Made by a program: the position numbers and the translations under genes. The notes under the pieces were generated by a model. That model was not told where the DNA came from. It worked only from the letters and a program-made list of their open reading frames with translations, and searched no databases. This document shows positions 1-5,473 of a DNA stretch of 11,684 bases, piece after piece. The stretch's first letter is position 1; every line of letters begins with the position of its first letter. Source of the stretch: an uncultured Desulfobacterium sp. (GTDB lineage: Bacteria; Desulfobacterota; Desulfobacteria; Desulfobacterales; Desulfobacteraceae); NCBI GenBank assembly GCA_937124525.1, contig CAKZLA010000536.1, positions 1-11,684 of the forward strand. Direction: 5' to 3'.

Positions 1-43
1 GCCGCCAGCGTTCATTCTGAGCCAGAATCAAACTCTCCAGTTA
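1..43 (-). rRNA. rrs: 16S rRNA, 5' end only (partial)
   Basis: The reverse complement reads AGAGTTTGATTCTGGCTCAG followed by AATGAACGCTGGCGGC, the near-universal 16S 5' end (the 27F primer region). The gene runs off the left edge of the window. By alignment to the E. coli 5' end, which has seven bases before AGAGTTTG, the mature end lies near position 43. The exact processing site is an estimate to within a few bases. Confidence 0.97.
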
Positions 44-58
44 TAATTCTTTTAAAAA

Positions 59-94
59 ATGTTTTTTAATGTGCTTTGCTGCACTTTAAAACAT
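59..94 (-). promoter_or_regulatory. 16S leader hairpin next to the mature 5' end
   Basis: An imperfect inverted repeat pairs ATGTTTT (59-65) with AAAACAT (88-94), and inside it GTGC (71-74) with GCAC (81-84), closing a six-base loop. It lies 15-50 nt upstream of the 16S 5' end, where pre-rRNA processing stems usually lie. A processing or folding role is inferred. The partner strand downstream of 16S is outside the window. Confidence 0.45.
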
Positions 95-123
95 CTTTGT
101 ACTCAATTCATTCACTAACCAGT

Positions 124-135
124 TTTCAAAGATCA
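124..135 (-). promoter_or_regulatory. boxA-like antitermination site of the rrn leader
   Basis: On the minus strand the sequence is TGATCTTTGAAA. It matches the E. coli rrn boxA TGCTCTTTAACA at 9 of 12 positions, including the TCTTT core. It lies between the rrn promoter and the 16S start, as boxA does in rrn leaders, where it loads the NusB/NusE antitermination complex. The assignment rests on motif and position only. Confidence 0.6.
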
Positions 136-153
136 AATTCAACTTCTTAATGC

Positions 154-212
154 AAAAAAATCTTGTCGAAACTTGCCGCGCTGTTTGCAAGCGGCCTTGC
201 CGTCTCAACAAG
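154..212 (-). terminator. Terminator-like hairpin at the start of the rrn leader
   Basis: On the minus strand CTTGTTGAGAC (212-202) pairs fully with GTTTCGACAAG (172-162), with two G-U pairs. An inner stem GCCGC (195-191) pairs with GCGGC (179-175). One A and then seven T (160-154) follow directly. This is the form of an intrinsic terminator, yet it begins about 2 nt after the predicted rrn transcription start and precedes boxA. It could be a leader attenuator, an RNase III site or only a leader fold. The structure is plain; its role is unknown. Confidence 0.5.
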
Positions 213-220
213 ACCCGCAA

Positions 221-249
221 TATCTACATGAAAACCAAATCCTTGTCAA
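221..249 (-). promoter_or_regulatory. rrn operon promoter (sigma70 type)
   Basis: A perfect -35 TTGACA (249-244) is followed by a 17-bp spacer and a -10 TAGATA (226-221), which is weaker. The sequence after the -10, TTGCGGGTC, gives a G/C-rich discriminator as in stringently controlled rRNA promoters. Upstream of the -35, about 250-285, is A/T-rich and could act as an UP element. The predicted start is near 214, about 170 nt before mature 16S. Confidence 0.7.
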
Positions 250-378
250 ACACTTTTTTAACATAAAAACAATATTTCCCATATCACGCTGTAATAATAG
301 ACTATTCAGATTGCTATTTTATATTCAAAACAATTGACCCATCATTTTTACCAGGAAACATGACAGGTCAGCTTTGTT

Positions 379-1428
379 TTATTGCAGGCATTTTTGCCTC
401 AGCAGGTGATCTGCAATGACCAGTGCCAGCATGGCCCGGCACACCGGATTAATTCTTGGAATGGCAGAGATATCATGCCTGCCAGTGGTGGAAAGGGTGG
501 TTTCATTGCCATTTTCATCCACTGTTTGTTGAGGTTTACTTATGGATGGAATGGGTTTCACATGAACCCTTGCCACAATATCCTCTCCATTGGAGATACC
601 GGCAAGGATGCCACCACTGTTATTGGACCCAAATCCCTCCCGGGTGATGGGGTCATTATTTTCATAGCCTGTCATGGTTGCAGCCCGGAATCCGGCACCA
701 ATTTCCAAGGCCTTTACCGCACCAATACTCATCAACGCCTTTGCAATGTCAGCGTCCAGTTTATCAAACACCGGATCACCCAATCCAGCAGGCACATTGC
801 GGGCAGTCACCTCAAGCACCCCACCAAGGGAGTCTCCCTGTTTTTTAACCTGTGCAATCCTGGCTTCCATCTTTTCAAAACCAGCACTGTCCGGGCACTG
901 TAATCTGTTGTCATCAGGATCAATATCCATTTTTTCAATGGACACTCCCCCCAGGGCCAGGGTTATGCTTTTAATGGTAATGCCATGGGTATCCAGGAAT
1001 GCCTGGGCCACGGCACCGGCAGCCACCCTTGCTGCTGTCTCCCTGGCAGAGGCACGCCCCCCTCCCCGCCAATCCCGGACGCCGTATTTTGTCTGGTAGG
1101 TGATATCCCCATGGCCCGGACGGAACACCGCTGCATTTTTATGGTAATCCCGGGACCTGGCATCCTGGTTACGGATCATGATACTGATGGGAGTTCCTGT
1201 GGTGACCCCTTCAAAAACCCCGGAAAGTATTTCGGCCTTGTCAGGTTCTTTTCTTCGGGTACTGGTGCTGCCCTTGCCTGGTTTTCGCTTATCCAGAGCT
1301 TTTTGAAGAATGGCTTCATTTAAAGTAATGCCCGATGGGCATCCCTGAACCACCACACCCAGCCCAGGACCGTGGGATTCTCCCCAGGTGGACACCTGAA
1401 ATATTTTTCCAAAACTGCTTCCTGCCAT
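379..1428 (-). CDS. aroC: Chorismate synthase
   Basis: AroC converts 5-enolpyruvylshikimate-3-phosphate to chorismate using reduced FMN. It is the last shikimate-pathway step and is cytosolic. The protein is 349 aa, the usual length. It shows TWGESHG (residues 14-20), RPGHGD with the catalytic-region His, the basic DWRGGGRASARETAAR stretch, and the C-terminal GRHDISAIPR signature. I place the start at ATG 1428, giving MAGSSFGKIF, because CAGGAGAGGAAG lies just upstream and homologues begin here. The open frame extends 28 codons further to 1512, but those residues do not look like AroC. It is the last gene of the pheA-aroE-aroA-aroC cluster, 277 bp after aroA, and the rrn promoter follows on the same strand. 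Confidence 0.96.
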   Translation of the reverse strand: MAGSSFGKIFQVSTWGESHGPGLGVVVQGCPSGITLNEAILQKALDKRKPGKGSTSTRRKEPDKAEILSGVFEGVTTGTPISIMIRNQDARSRDYHKNAAVFRPGHGDITYQTKYGVRDWRGGGRASARETAARVAAGAVAQAFLDTHGITIKSITLALGGVSIEKMDIDPDDNRLQCPDSAGFEKMEARIAQVKKQGDSLGGVLEVTARNVPAGLGDPVFDKLDADIAKALMSIGAVKALEIGAGFRAATMTGYENNDPITREGFGSNNSGGILAGISNGEDIVARVHVKPIPSISKPQQTVDENGNETTLSTTGRHDISAIPRINPVCRAMLALVIADHLLRQKCLQ

Positions 1429-1705
1429 CTTCCTCTCCTGTTTTTCGACAATCAAGTTTTCTGGAATTGCTTCTAAGATCGGCCACTTTTGACAGCACAC
1501 ATCAGATAACAACAGTTAAAAATCTTGAAACTTAACATTATATTTAATTATTGACTGTTTGGTGCATACCCATTGGCCGGCGTTAGAAGCAACCCCAAGT
1601 TTTCTTATACTCGACAATTAAGTTTTTTATATAAATTCCGTACAAAAAGCTGGAATCATTAAAATTTTAATCTTCGTTGTGGTAGGTAATTATTGCCATG
1701 TATCT
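1429..1705 (-). other. A/T-rich gap between aroA and aroC, possible internal promoter
   Basis: This is the only sizeable gap inside the aromatic operon. It holds a perfect TATAAT on the minus strand (1542-1537), about 110 nt before the aroC start, but no convincing -35 at 16-18 bp spacing. I see no hairpin with a T-tract after aroA. It may carry a weak internal promoter for aroC. No small gene is supported. Confidence 0.3.
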
Positions 1706-2965
1706 TTATAATTGATCAAGAATTTCCCAGAAACCGGGAAAAGACTTGGCCACACACCCCTCATTTTCAATGGAAACGCCATCCACCATAAGGCCGATGA
1801 TGGAAAAGGCCATGGCAATACGATGATCATTAAACGTCTCAATGATCGCTTCTTTCATGGGTGCCTTTCCGGTCACGGATAACCAGTCCTCTCCCTCCCG
1901 GGCATCCACCCCCAGTTTTTTCAATTGGGAAACCACAACCGAGATACGGTCACACTCTTTTTGCCGCAAATGGGCAATATTATTTATTTTTGTGGTCCCA
2001 TTGGCAAAACAAGCCACAGCGGCAAGGGTGGGAACCACATCGGGAATGTCGGACATATCCACCTCCACAGCGGTGAGATCTCTGCCCGAAACCGTTATGC
2101 CACGGGCATCATATACCACATCACACCCCATTTGTTTTAAAATGTCCAGCAGTCGAATATCCCCCTGTAAAGAAGACTGATTGATGTGTGCCACGGTGAT
2201 CTGTTTTCCCGACACTGCCCCCATGGCCCAGAAATAACTGGCATTGGAAAGATCCGGCTCCACCACAAAGTCTCCTGGAACATAGGATTGCCCCCCCAAA
2301 ACCTCATAATGCGTTTCATCCACGCGCCGGGCCTTAACATTGAATCTCTCCATAATATCCATGGTCAGATCAATATAGGGCGCTGACACCGCCGGTGCTG
2401 GCAACGAAATTAAAAGCCCCTGGTCCAAGACCGCCCCCATCATGAGCAAAGAAGACAAATATTGGCTGCTCTGGGAACAGTCTATGGTTACATCCCCCCC
2501 CCTCCTGTTTCCCCCGTGGATAAGCACCGGGGGACAACCATCCCCTTTTTCAGACTCTGCATGCACTTGAATCATCTGCAGAGCGGCCAATAAATCCCCC
2601 ATGGGCCGTTCCTGCATGCGCTGATCTCCGGTGAGCACATAGGGAGTTTGGCCCAGGGCCGCAACACCGGCCAAAAGGCGCATGGAGGTTCCGGAATTGC
2701 CAAGATAAATGTCTGACTCATGGGGGGTGGGCAACCCATTGACCCCCTGCACAGTGATGGTGCCATCATCGGCCACAACCATGGCGGCTCCCATGTGGGC
2801 AAGTGCACCACGGGTGTGGGCGAGATCCTCACTGTCCAATAAGTTTTTGACGATGGATGTCCCATGGGCCAGGGCCGCACAGATCATTATGCGGTGGGAA
2901 ATGCTTTTGGACCCTGGAATAGTAACTGTACTGTGGGATAAAATTCGATTTTTTATGGATTTCAT
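1706..2965 (-). CDS. aroA: 3-phosphoshikimate 1-carboxyvinyltransferase (EPSP synthase)
   Basis: AroA transfers the enolpyruvyl group of PEP to shikimate-3-phosphate, giving EPSP, the substrate of AroC. The protein is 419 aa, normal for the family. Visible motifs are PGSKSISHR (17-25, with the substrate-binding Lys20), LGNSGTSMRLL (88-98), QERPMGDLL, CSQSSQYLSSLLM, SDIPDVVPTLA with the catalytic-type Asp, RQKECDRI, and DHRIAMAFSI near the C-terminus. The position equal to E. coli Pro101 is Leu97, as in many non-enteric enzymes. The start ATG overlaps the aroE stop as ATGA, and only a distant GAGG lies upstream, so translation is probably coupled to aroE. Confidence 0.95.
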   Translation of the reverse strand: MKSIKNRILSHSTVTIPGSKSISHRIMICAALAHGTSIVKNLLDSEDLAHTRGALAHMGAAMVVADDGTITVQGVNGLPTPHESDIYLGNSGTSMRLLAGVAALGQTPYVLTGDQRMQERPMGDLLAALQMIQVHAESEKGDGCPPVLIHGGNRRGGDVTIDCSQSSQYLSSLLMMGAVLDQGLLISLPAPAVSAPYIDLTMDIMERFNVKARRVDETHYEVLGGQSYVPGDFVVEPDLSNASYFWAMGAVSGKQITVAHINQSSLQGDIRLLDILKQMGCDVVYDARGITVSGRDLTAVEVDMSDIPDVVPTLAAVACFANGTTKINNIAHLRQKECDRISVVVSQLKKLGVDAREGEDWLSVTGKAPMKEAIIETFNDHRIAMAFSIIGLMVDGVSIENEGCVAKSFPGFWEILDQL

Positions 2966-3780
2966 TGGTGTGAGATTGCCTCTATTATGGTGTTTTTCAT
3001 TAATTCCAAAGGGGGCTCGGCTCCTGTGAAAAGACGAAATTGATTGGCACCCTGGTGGATAAACATGGAAAGTCCATCAACGGTTTTACACCCCACCCTC
3101 CTTGCATCACAAAGCAGGCGGGTATCAAGGGGATTATAGACAATATCCATGACAACCGTGTCAATATTAAGCTCTTTTTTATCCACCGGACTTAAATGGA
3201 TATCAGGCACCATGCCAAGGGGGGTGGTGTTAATTATGATATCAGCATGGGCCCCCGTAAAATCATTCCAGTTCACAAACGATCCCTTTACATGATCGGC
3301 AAGACATTTTCCTCTTTTTTCATTCCTGTTAACAATCACAACACGGCCCTGTTCCCTTGCAACACCAAAAGCCACGGCCCTTGCAGCCCCCCCGGCCCCC
3401 AGAATATAAACACTCTTTCCTGCAAGGGAACTGATTTGTTTTAATGGGTCCACCGCCCCGGCGCAATCGGTGTTGTATCCCCATAGTTCACCATTGCGAT
3501 TCACCACCGTATTCACTGCCCCAATGTCCCCGGCAACGGGGTCCACGCCATCAAGGCAATCAAGAATTTTTTCTTTAAAGGGAATGGTAATGGATGCGCC
3601 CTTTATATTAAGAGTTCTCATGGCGGCCATGCCCTGGTGGATATCATCAATGGCAAAGGCCATATAAACCGCATTGACATTACAGGTGTTGAACCAGGTG
3701 TTGTGCATCAAAGGTCCCATGGAGTGGGCCACGGGATTGCCAAACACAGCGTAGAGTTGGGTGGCGGTATTTGGCATCAT
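2962..3780 (-). CDS. aroE: Shikimate dehydrogenase (NADP)
   Basis: AroE reduces 3-dehydroshikimate to shikimate. The protein is 272 aa, as usual. It shows the N-terminal substrate motif GNPVAHSMGPLMHN, ITIPFKE with the catalytic Lys, GAVNTV, GYNTDCAG with the catalytic Asp, the nucleotide-binding loop GAGGAARAV, INTTPLGM, YNPLDTRLL, and GLSMFIHQGANQF near the end. The second Ser of the usual HSxSP substrate motif is Gly here. Its start overlaps the pheA stop as ATGATG, and its stop overlaps the aroA start, so pheA, aroE and aroA form one tightly coupled unit. The next in-frame ATG, one codon on, is equally possible as the start. Confidence 0.95.
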   Translation of the reverse strand: MMPNTATQLYAVFGNPVAHSMGPLMHNTWFNTCNVNAVYMAFAIDDIHQGMAAMRTLNIKGASITIPFKEKILDCLDGVDPVAGDIGAVNTVVNRNGELWGYNTDCAGAVDPLKQISSLAGKSVYILGAGGAARAVAFGVAREQGRVVIVNRNEKRGKCLADHVKGSFVNWNDFTGAHADIIINTTPLGMVPDIHLSPVDKKELNIDTVVMDIVYNPLDTRLLCDARRVGCKTVDGLSMFIHQGANQFRLFTGAEPPLELMKNTIIEAISHQ

Positions 3781-4892
3781 TTTTCAAGATCCTCCACAGC
3801 GGGTTTTCCCGCAGGGTAAGAGCCCAAATTTTTAAGATACAGGCAGTGGAGTTTCATCTTATCCACGGTGTCTGACACCCTTTTTTCCTGCATGTGCCCT
3901 TCAATATCCATGAAAAAATAGTAACTCCAATTCTGGTGTCGGGTGGGGCGGGATTCCAGCTTCACCATGTTCAACCCGGCCAGTTTCACCGGCTCCAGGG
4001 CCATGAAAAGTGCCCCGGGAACATGGGAGGTGGCAAACATAATGGAGGTTTTATCATTGCCTGTGGGTTGTTTTTTTTCACGCCCAATGGACAAAAACCG
4101 GGTAATATTACTCACATGATCCTCAATGCGGGACTCCACCACCCTAAGCCCGTAAATGTGGGCAGCTCTACGACTGGAAATGGCTGCACCATGGGGATTA
4201 TCTGCCACCAACGATGCGGCCCGGGAGGTACTGCTCACCTCCTTGGTTTCAATGCCCGGCATATTTTTTCGAAGCCAGCCCCGACACTGGGCCAGGGCCT
4301 GGGGATGGGAATATACGGTCTTAATGGAAGTAATATCCCCGGAAAGGGATAACAGATCATGGGAAATTCTCTCATAGTGTTCTGCAGTGATGGATACATC
4401 AAATTCTGAAAAAAGATCCAGGGTATGATTCACCGCCCCTTCCATGGAATTCTCCACCGGAACAACCCCATAATGACAGTTCTTTTTCTCAATTTCCATA
4501 AAAATATCCCTGATATTTCCCTGCTCAAGGAATCGGCCGGAATGGCTGAATAGATTCAAGGCCGCAATATGGGTATAGCTGGCCACGGGCCCCAAAAATG
4601 AGATTCTATTGGATTTTTGAATTTCCCGGGTGGCCGTCATGATCACATTGAACAAATAGCGCACCAGATCTTCAGTGGCTGGCCCCTGATTGAGCTGGGC
4701 CATACGTTCCAAAAGTCGCTTTTCCCGTCCCTGGTCCAGCACCCCTGCCCCCTCTTCGTCCTTGATGAGGCCAATCTCCTTTCCAATACACAATCTCTTA
4801 TTGATTAGCTGTAAAATATCAGCATCAATGGCATCAATGCCAGCCCTCAATGATGCAAGACGATCTTCAATATCTTTCTTTACTACATCCAT
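3777..4892 (-). CDS. pheA: Bifunctional chorismate mutase / prephenate dehydratase (P-protein)
   Basis: PheA turns chorismate into prephenate and then phenylpyruvate, the Phe precursor. The AroQ-type mutase domain (about 1-92) keeps residues equal to E. coli Arg11, Arg28, Lys39, Asp48, Arg51, Glu52 and Gln88 (here Arg16, Arg33, Lys44, Asp53, Arg56, Glu57, Gln92). Ser84 is replaced by Thr88. The dehydratase domain starts at ISFLGP (97) and has GVVPVENSMEGAV and the catalytic TRF (264-266). A C-terminal ACT domain has GALF (293-296) and ESRP (313-316), which implies feedback inhibition by Phe. At 371 aa it is the usual length. The start ATG has AAGGA eight bases upstream. It is first in the operon and lies about 300 nt behind the attenuator. 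Confidence 0.96.
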   Translation of the reverse strand: MDVVKKDIEDRLASLRAGIDAIDADILQLINKRLCIGKEIGLIKDEEGAGVLDQGREKRLLERMAQLNQGPATEDLVRYLFNVIMTATREIQKSNRISFLGPVASYTHIAALNLFSHSGRFLEQGNIRDIFMEIEKKNCHYGVVPVENSMEGAVNHTLDLFSEFDVSITAEHYERISHDLLSLSGDITSIKTVYSHPQALAQCRGWLRKNMPGIETKEVSSTSRAASLVADNPHGAAISSRRAAHIYGLRVVESRIEDHVSNITRFLSIGREKKQPTGNDKTSIMFATSHVPGALFMALEPVKLAGLNMVKLESRPTRHQNWSYYFFMDIEGHMQEKRVSDTVDKMKLHCLYLKNLGSYPAGKPAVEDLEK

Positions 4893-4912
4893 GGAATAAT
4901 TCCTTTTGGCTC

Positions 4913-4939
4913 ATTTTATGTTTCAGGGTCTTTTGTCAA
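4913..4939 (-). promoter_or_regulatory. Possible secondary promoter close to pheA
   Basis: On the minus strand TTGACA (4939-4934) is followed after only 15 bp by TAAAAT (4918-4913). Both hexamers are good but the spacing is short, and the start would fall within about 15 nt of the pheA ATG, beside the ribosome-binding site. This is a weak candidate for attenuator-independent expression. The rest of 4940-5143 shows no gene or clear signal. Confidence 0.25.
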
Positions 4940-5143
4940 AACCATTGTGTCCACTGGTTCAGGCTTGTGTTATTGGCGTTATTAACCTTTATTTATGCAA
5001 ACCAGAGCTCCCAGATAATTTTATTGACACAACCCTGTCCCCTCCCCGATAAGACCCTGGAATCCAACATTTGCCTTCCTTTTTAGGATTGGTTCTCCCT
5101 GACCACCATGACCAAGCATCCCCCCAGCGTCTCTTTACAAAAT

Positions 5144-5186
5144 AAAAAAAGGGCTGCACGAAACCCGATCTCCGCACAACCCTTTT
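5144..5186 (-). terminator. Second terminator hairpin (5:6) of the pheA leader
   Basis: On the minus strand AAAAGGGTTGTGCG (5186-5173) pairs with CGTGCAGCCCTTTT (5160-5147) as 14 bp with three G-U pairs, closing a 12-base loop. Seven T (5150-5144) follow the CCC; four of them pair with the A run at the stem base. The hairpin begins only seven bases after the U-tract of the first terminator. It may be a back-up terminator or a second controlled one. Confidence 0.7.
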
Positions 5187-5211
5187 AAAATCAAAAAAAG
5201 CCGCAGAGACC
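5167..5211 (-). promoter_or_regulatory. Possible 4:5 pairing that competes with both terminators
   Basis: Strand 4 of the first terminator (5211-5202, GGTCTCTGCG) can pair with 5176-5167 (TGCGGAGATC), which forms the apex and part of the loop of the second terminator. I count ten consecutive pairs, three of them G-U. Strand 4 is free only when strand 3 is held in the antiterminator, so this helix could pass antitermination on to the second hairpin. The pairing is seen in the sequence; the mechanism is inferred. Confidence 0.4.
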
Positions 5212-5230
5212 ATTTAAGGTCTGCTGCGGC
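5193..5230 (-). terminator. Attenuator terminator (3:4) of the pheA operon
   Basis: On the minus strand GCCGCAGCAGACC (5230-5218), loop TTAAAT, and GGTCTCTGCGGC (5211-5200) form a 12-bp G/C-rich stem with one bulged C, followed directly by seven T (5199-5193). This is a classic intrinsic terminator. It starts 30 nt after the leader-peptide stop codon and is the termination arm of the attenuator. Confidence 0.88.
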
Positions 5231-5281
5231 TCTTTATTTGTTATTTTATCAAACTATTCTTCAGCGCACCGCCTGCAGACC
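5218..5281 (-). promoter_or_regulatory. Attenuator antiterminator (2:3) helix
   Basis: GGTCTGC (5281-5275), inside the leader ORF, pairs perfectly with GCAGACC (5224-5218). After a small internal loop, GCGGT (5272-5268) pairs with GCCGC (5230-5226), giving 12 pairs in all. Strand 3 (5230-5218) is the whole left arm of the 3:4 terminator, so the two helices exclude each other. A ribosome stalled at the Phe/Tyr codons upstream leaves strand 2 free and favours this helix and readthrough. Confidence 0.75.
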
Positions 5282-5331
5282 GGTTTTAAAATAAAACCGG
5301 AAATAAAAAAAATATCGGTGTGCAGAAAAAT
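5256..5331 (-). promoter_or_regulatory. Attenuator 1:2 structure enclosing the Phe/Tyr codons
   Basis: ATTTTTCTGCACACCG (5331-5316) pairs with CGGTGCGCTGAAGAAT (5271-5256) at 14 of 16 positions, one of them G-U. Inside it a perfect 9-bp hairpin, CCGGTTTTA (5300-5292) with TAAAACCGG (5288-5280), is built from Phe and Tyr codons. Together they use both ends of strand 2 (5281-5280 and 5271-5268), so this fold competes with the antiterminator and lets the terminator form when the leader is not held open. Confidence 0.65.
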
Positions 5332-5338
5332 TAAACAT
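5261..5338 (-). CDS. Phe/Tyr-rich leader peptide of the pheA attenuator
   Basis: A 25-codon ORF runs from ATG 5338 to TGA 5263-5261. It begins MFNFSAHR, continues YFFYFRFYF (residues 9-17) and ends KTGLQAVR. It has seven Phe (six TTT, one TTC), three Tyr (all TAT) and no Trp. AGGAG (5354-5350) lies 11 bases before the start, slightly far but usable. An in-frame ATG at 5407 would give 48 residues but has no ribosome-binding site. The ORF follows a strong promoter and precedes an antiterminator and terminator. Its job is therefore most likely to sense charged tRNA-Phe and tRNA-Tyr by ribosome stalling, as pheL and pheM do in enteric bacteria. The peptide itself probably has no function. Confidence 0.82.
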   Translation of the reverse strand: MFNFSAHRYFFYFRFYFKTGLQAVR

Positions 5339-5419
5339 CGTGCATGAATCTCCTGGTCGGAGCACTGTTTCAATGATAAAAAAGTCTAACTCAATTGATG
5401 CACTCATAAAATTGAATTA

Positions 5420-5432
5420 TTACAATATGTAA
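5420..5432. promoter_or_regulatory. Small palindrome at the predicted start site of the pheA leader
   Basis: TTACAATATGTAA is a 5-bp inverted repeat with a 3-bp centre and lies exactly at the expected transcription start. A second perfect palindrome, GGCATGCC (5448-5455), sits in the promoter spacer. Either could be a repressor operator. Neither matches the TyrR box (TGTAAA-N6-TTTACA) well, and A/T-rich palindromes of this size arise by chance. Confidence 0.22.
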
Positions 5433-5438
5433 CTACTT

Positions 5439-5467
5439 TCTATATACGGCATGCCTACCAATGTCAA
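5439..5467 (-). promoter_or_regulatory. Promoter of the pheA-aroE-aroA-aroC operon
   Basis: On the minus strand a perfect -35 TTGACA (5467-5462), a 17-bp spacer and -10 TATAGA (5444-5439) form a strong sigma70-type promoter. It begins just past the stop of the upstream CNNM gene. The predicted start is near 5432, about 95 nt before the leader-peptide ATG. Confidence 0.8.
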
Positions 5468-5473
5468 GAGTTT

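Noticed and set aside
382..903. 173-codon plus-strand ORF opposite aroC
   Set aside because: It is an antisense shadow of a clear chorismate synthase gene with no protein features of its own.
1429..1512. Extended aroC start adding 28 residues
   Set aside because: The added residues do not resemble chorismate synthase, and a good ribosome-binding site supports ATG 1428.
4989..5213. 74-codon minus-strand ORF downstream of the attenuator, with FFDF, PFFYF and four clustered Trp (WGDAWSWW)
   Set aside because: Its ATG is in the terminator stem-loop with no ribosome-binding site, and its Phe runs are the U-tracts of the two terminators. The Trp cluster comes from a repeated TGGTCA, and no terminator follows it, so a second Trp leader is not supported.
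5280..5300. CCGGTTTTA/TAAAACCGG hairpin as a free-standing terminator
   Set aside because: No T-tract follows it on either strand, and it lies within the leader ORF, where it fits the 1:2 attenuator fold.
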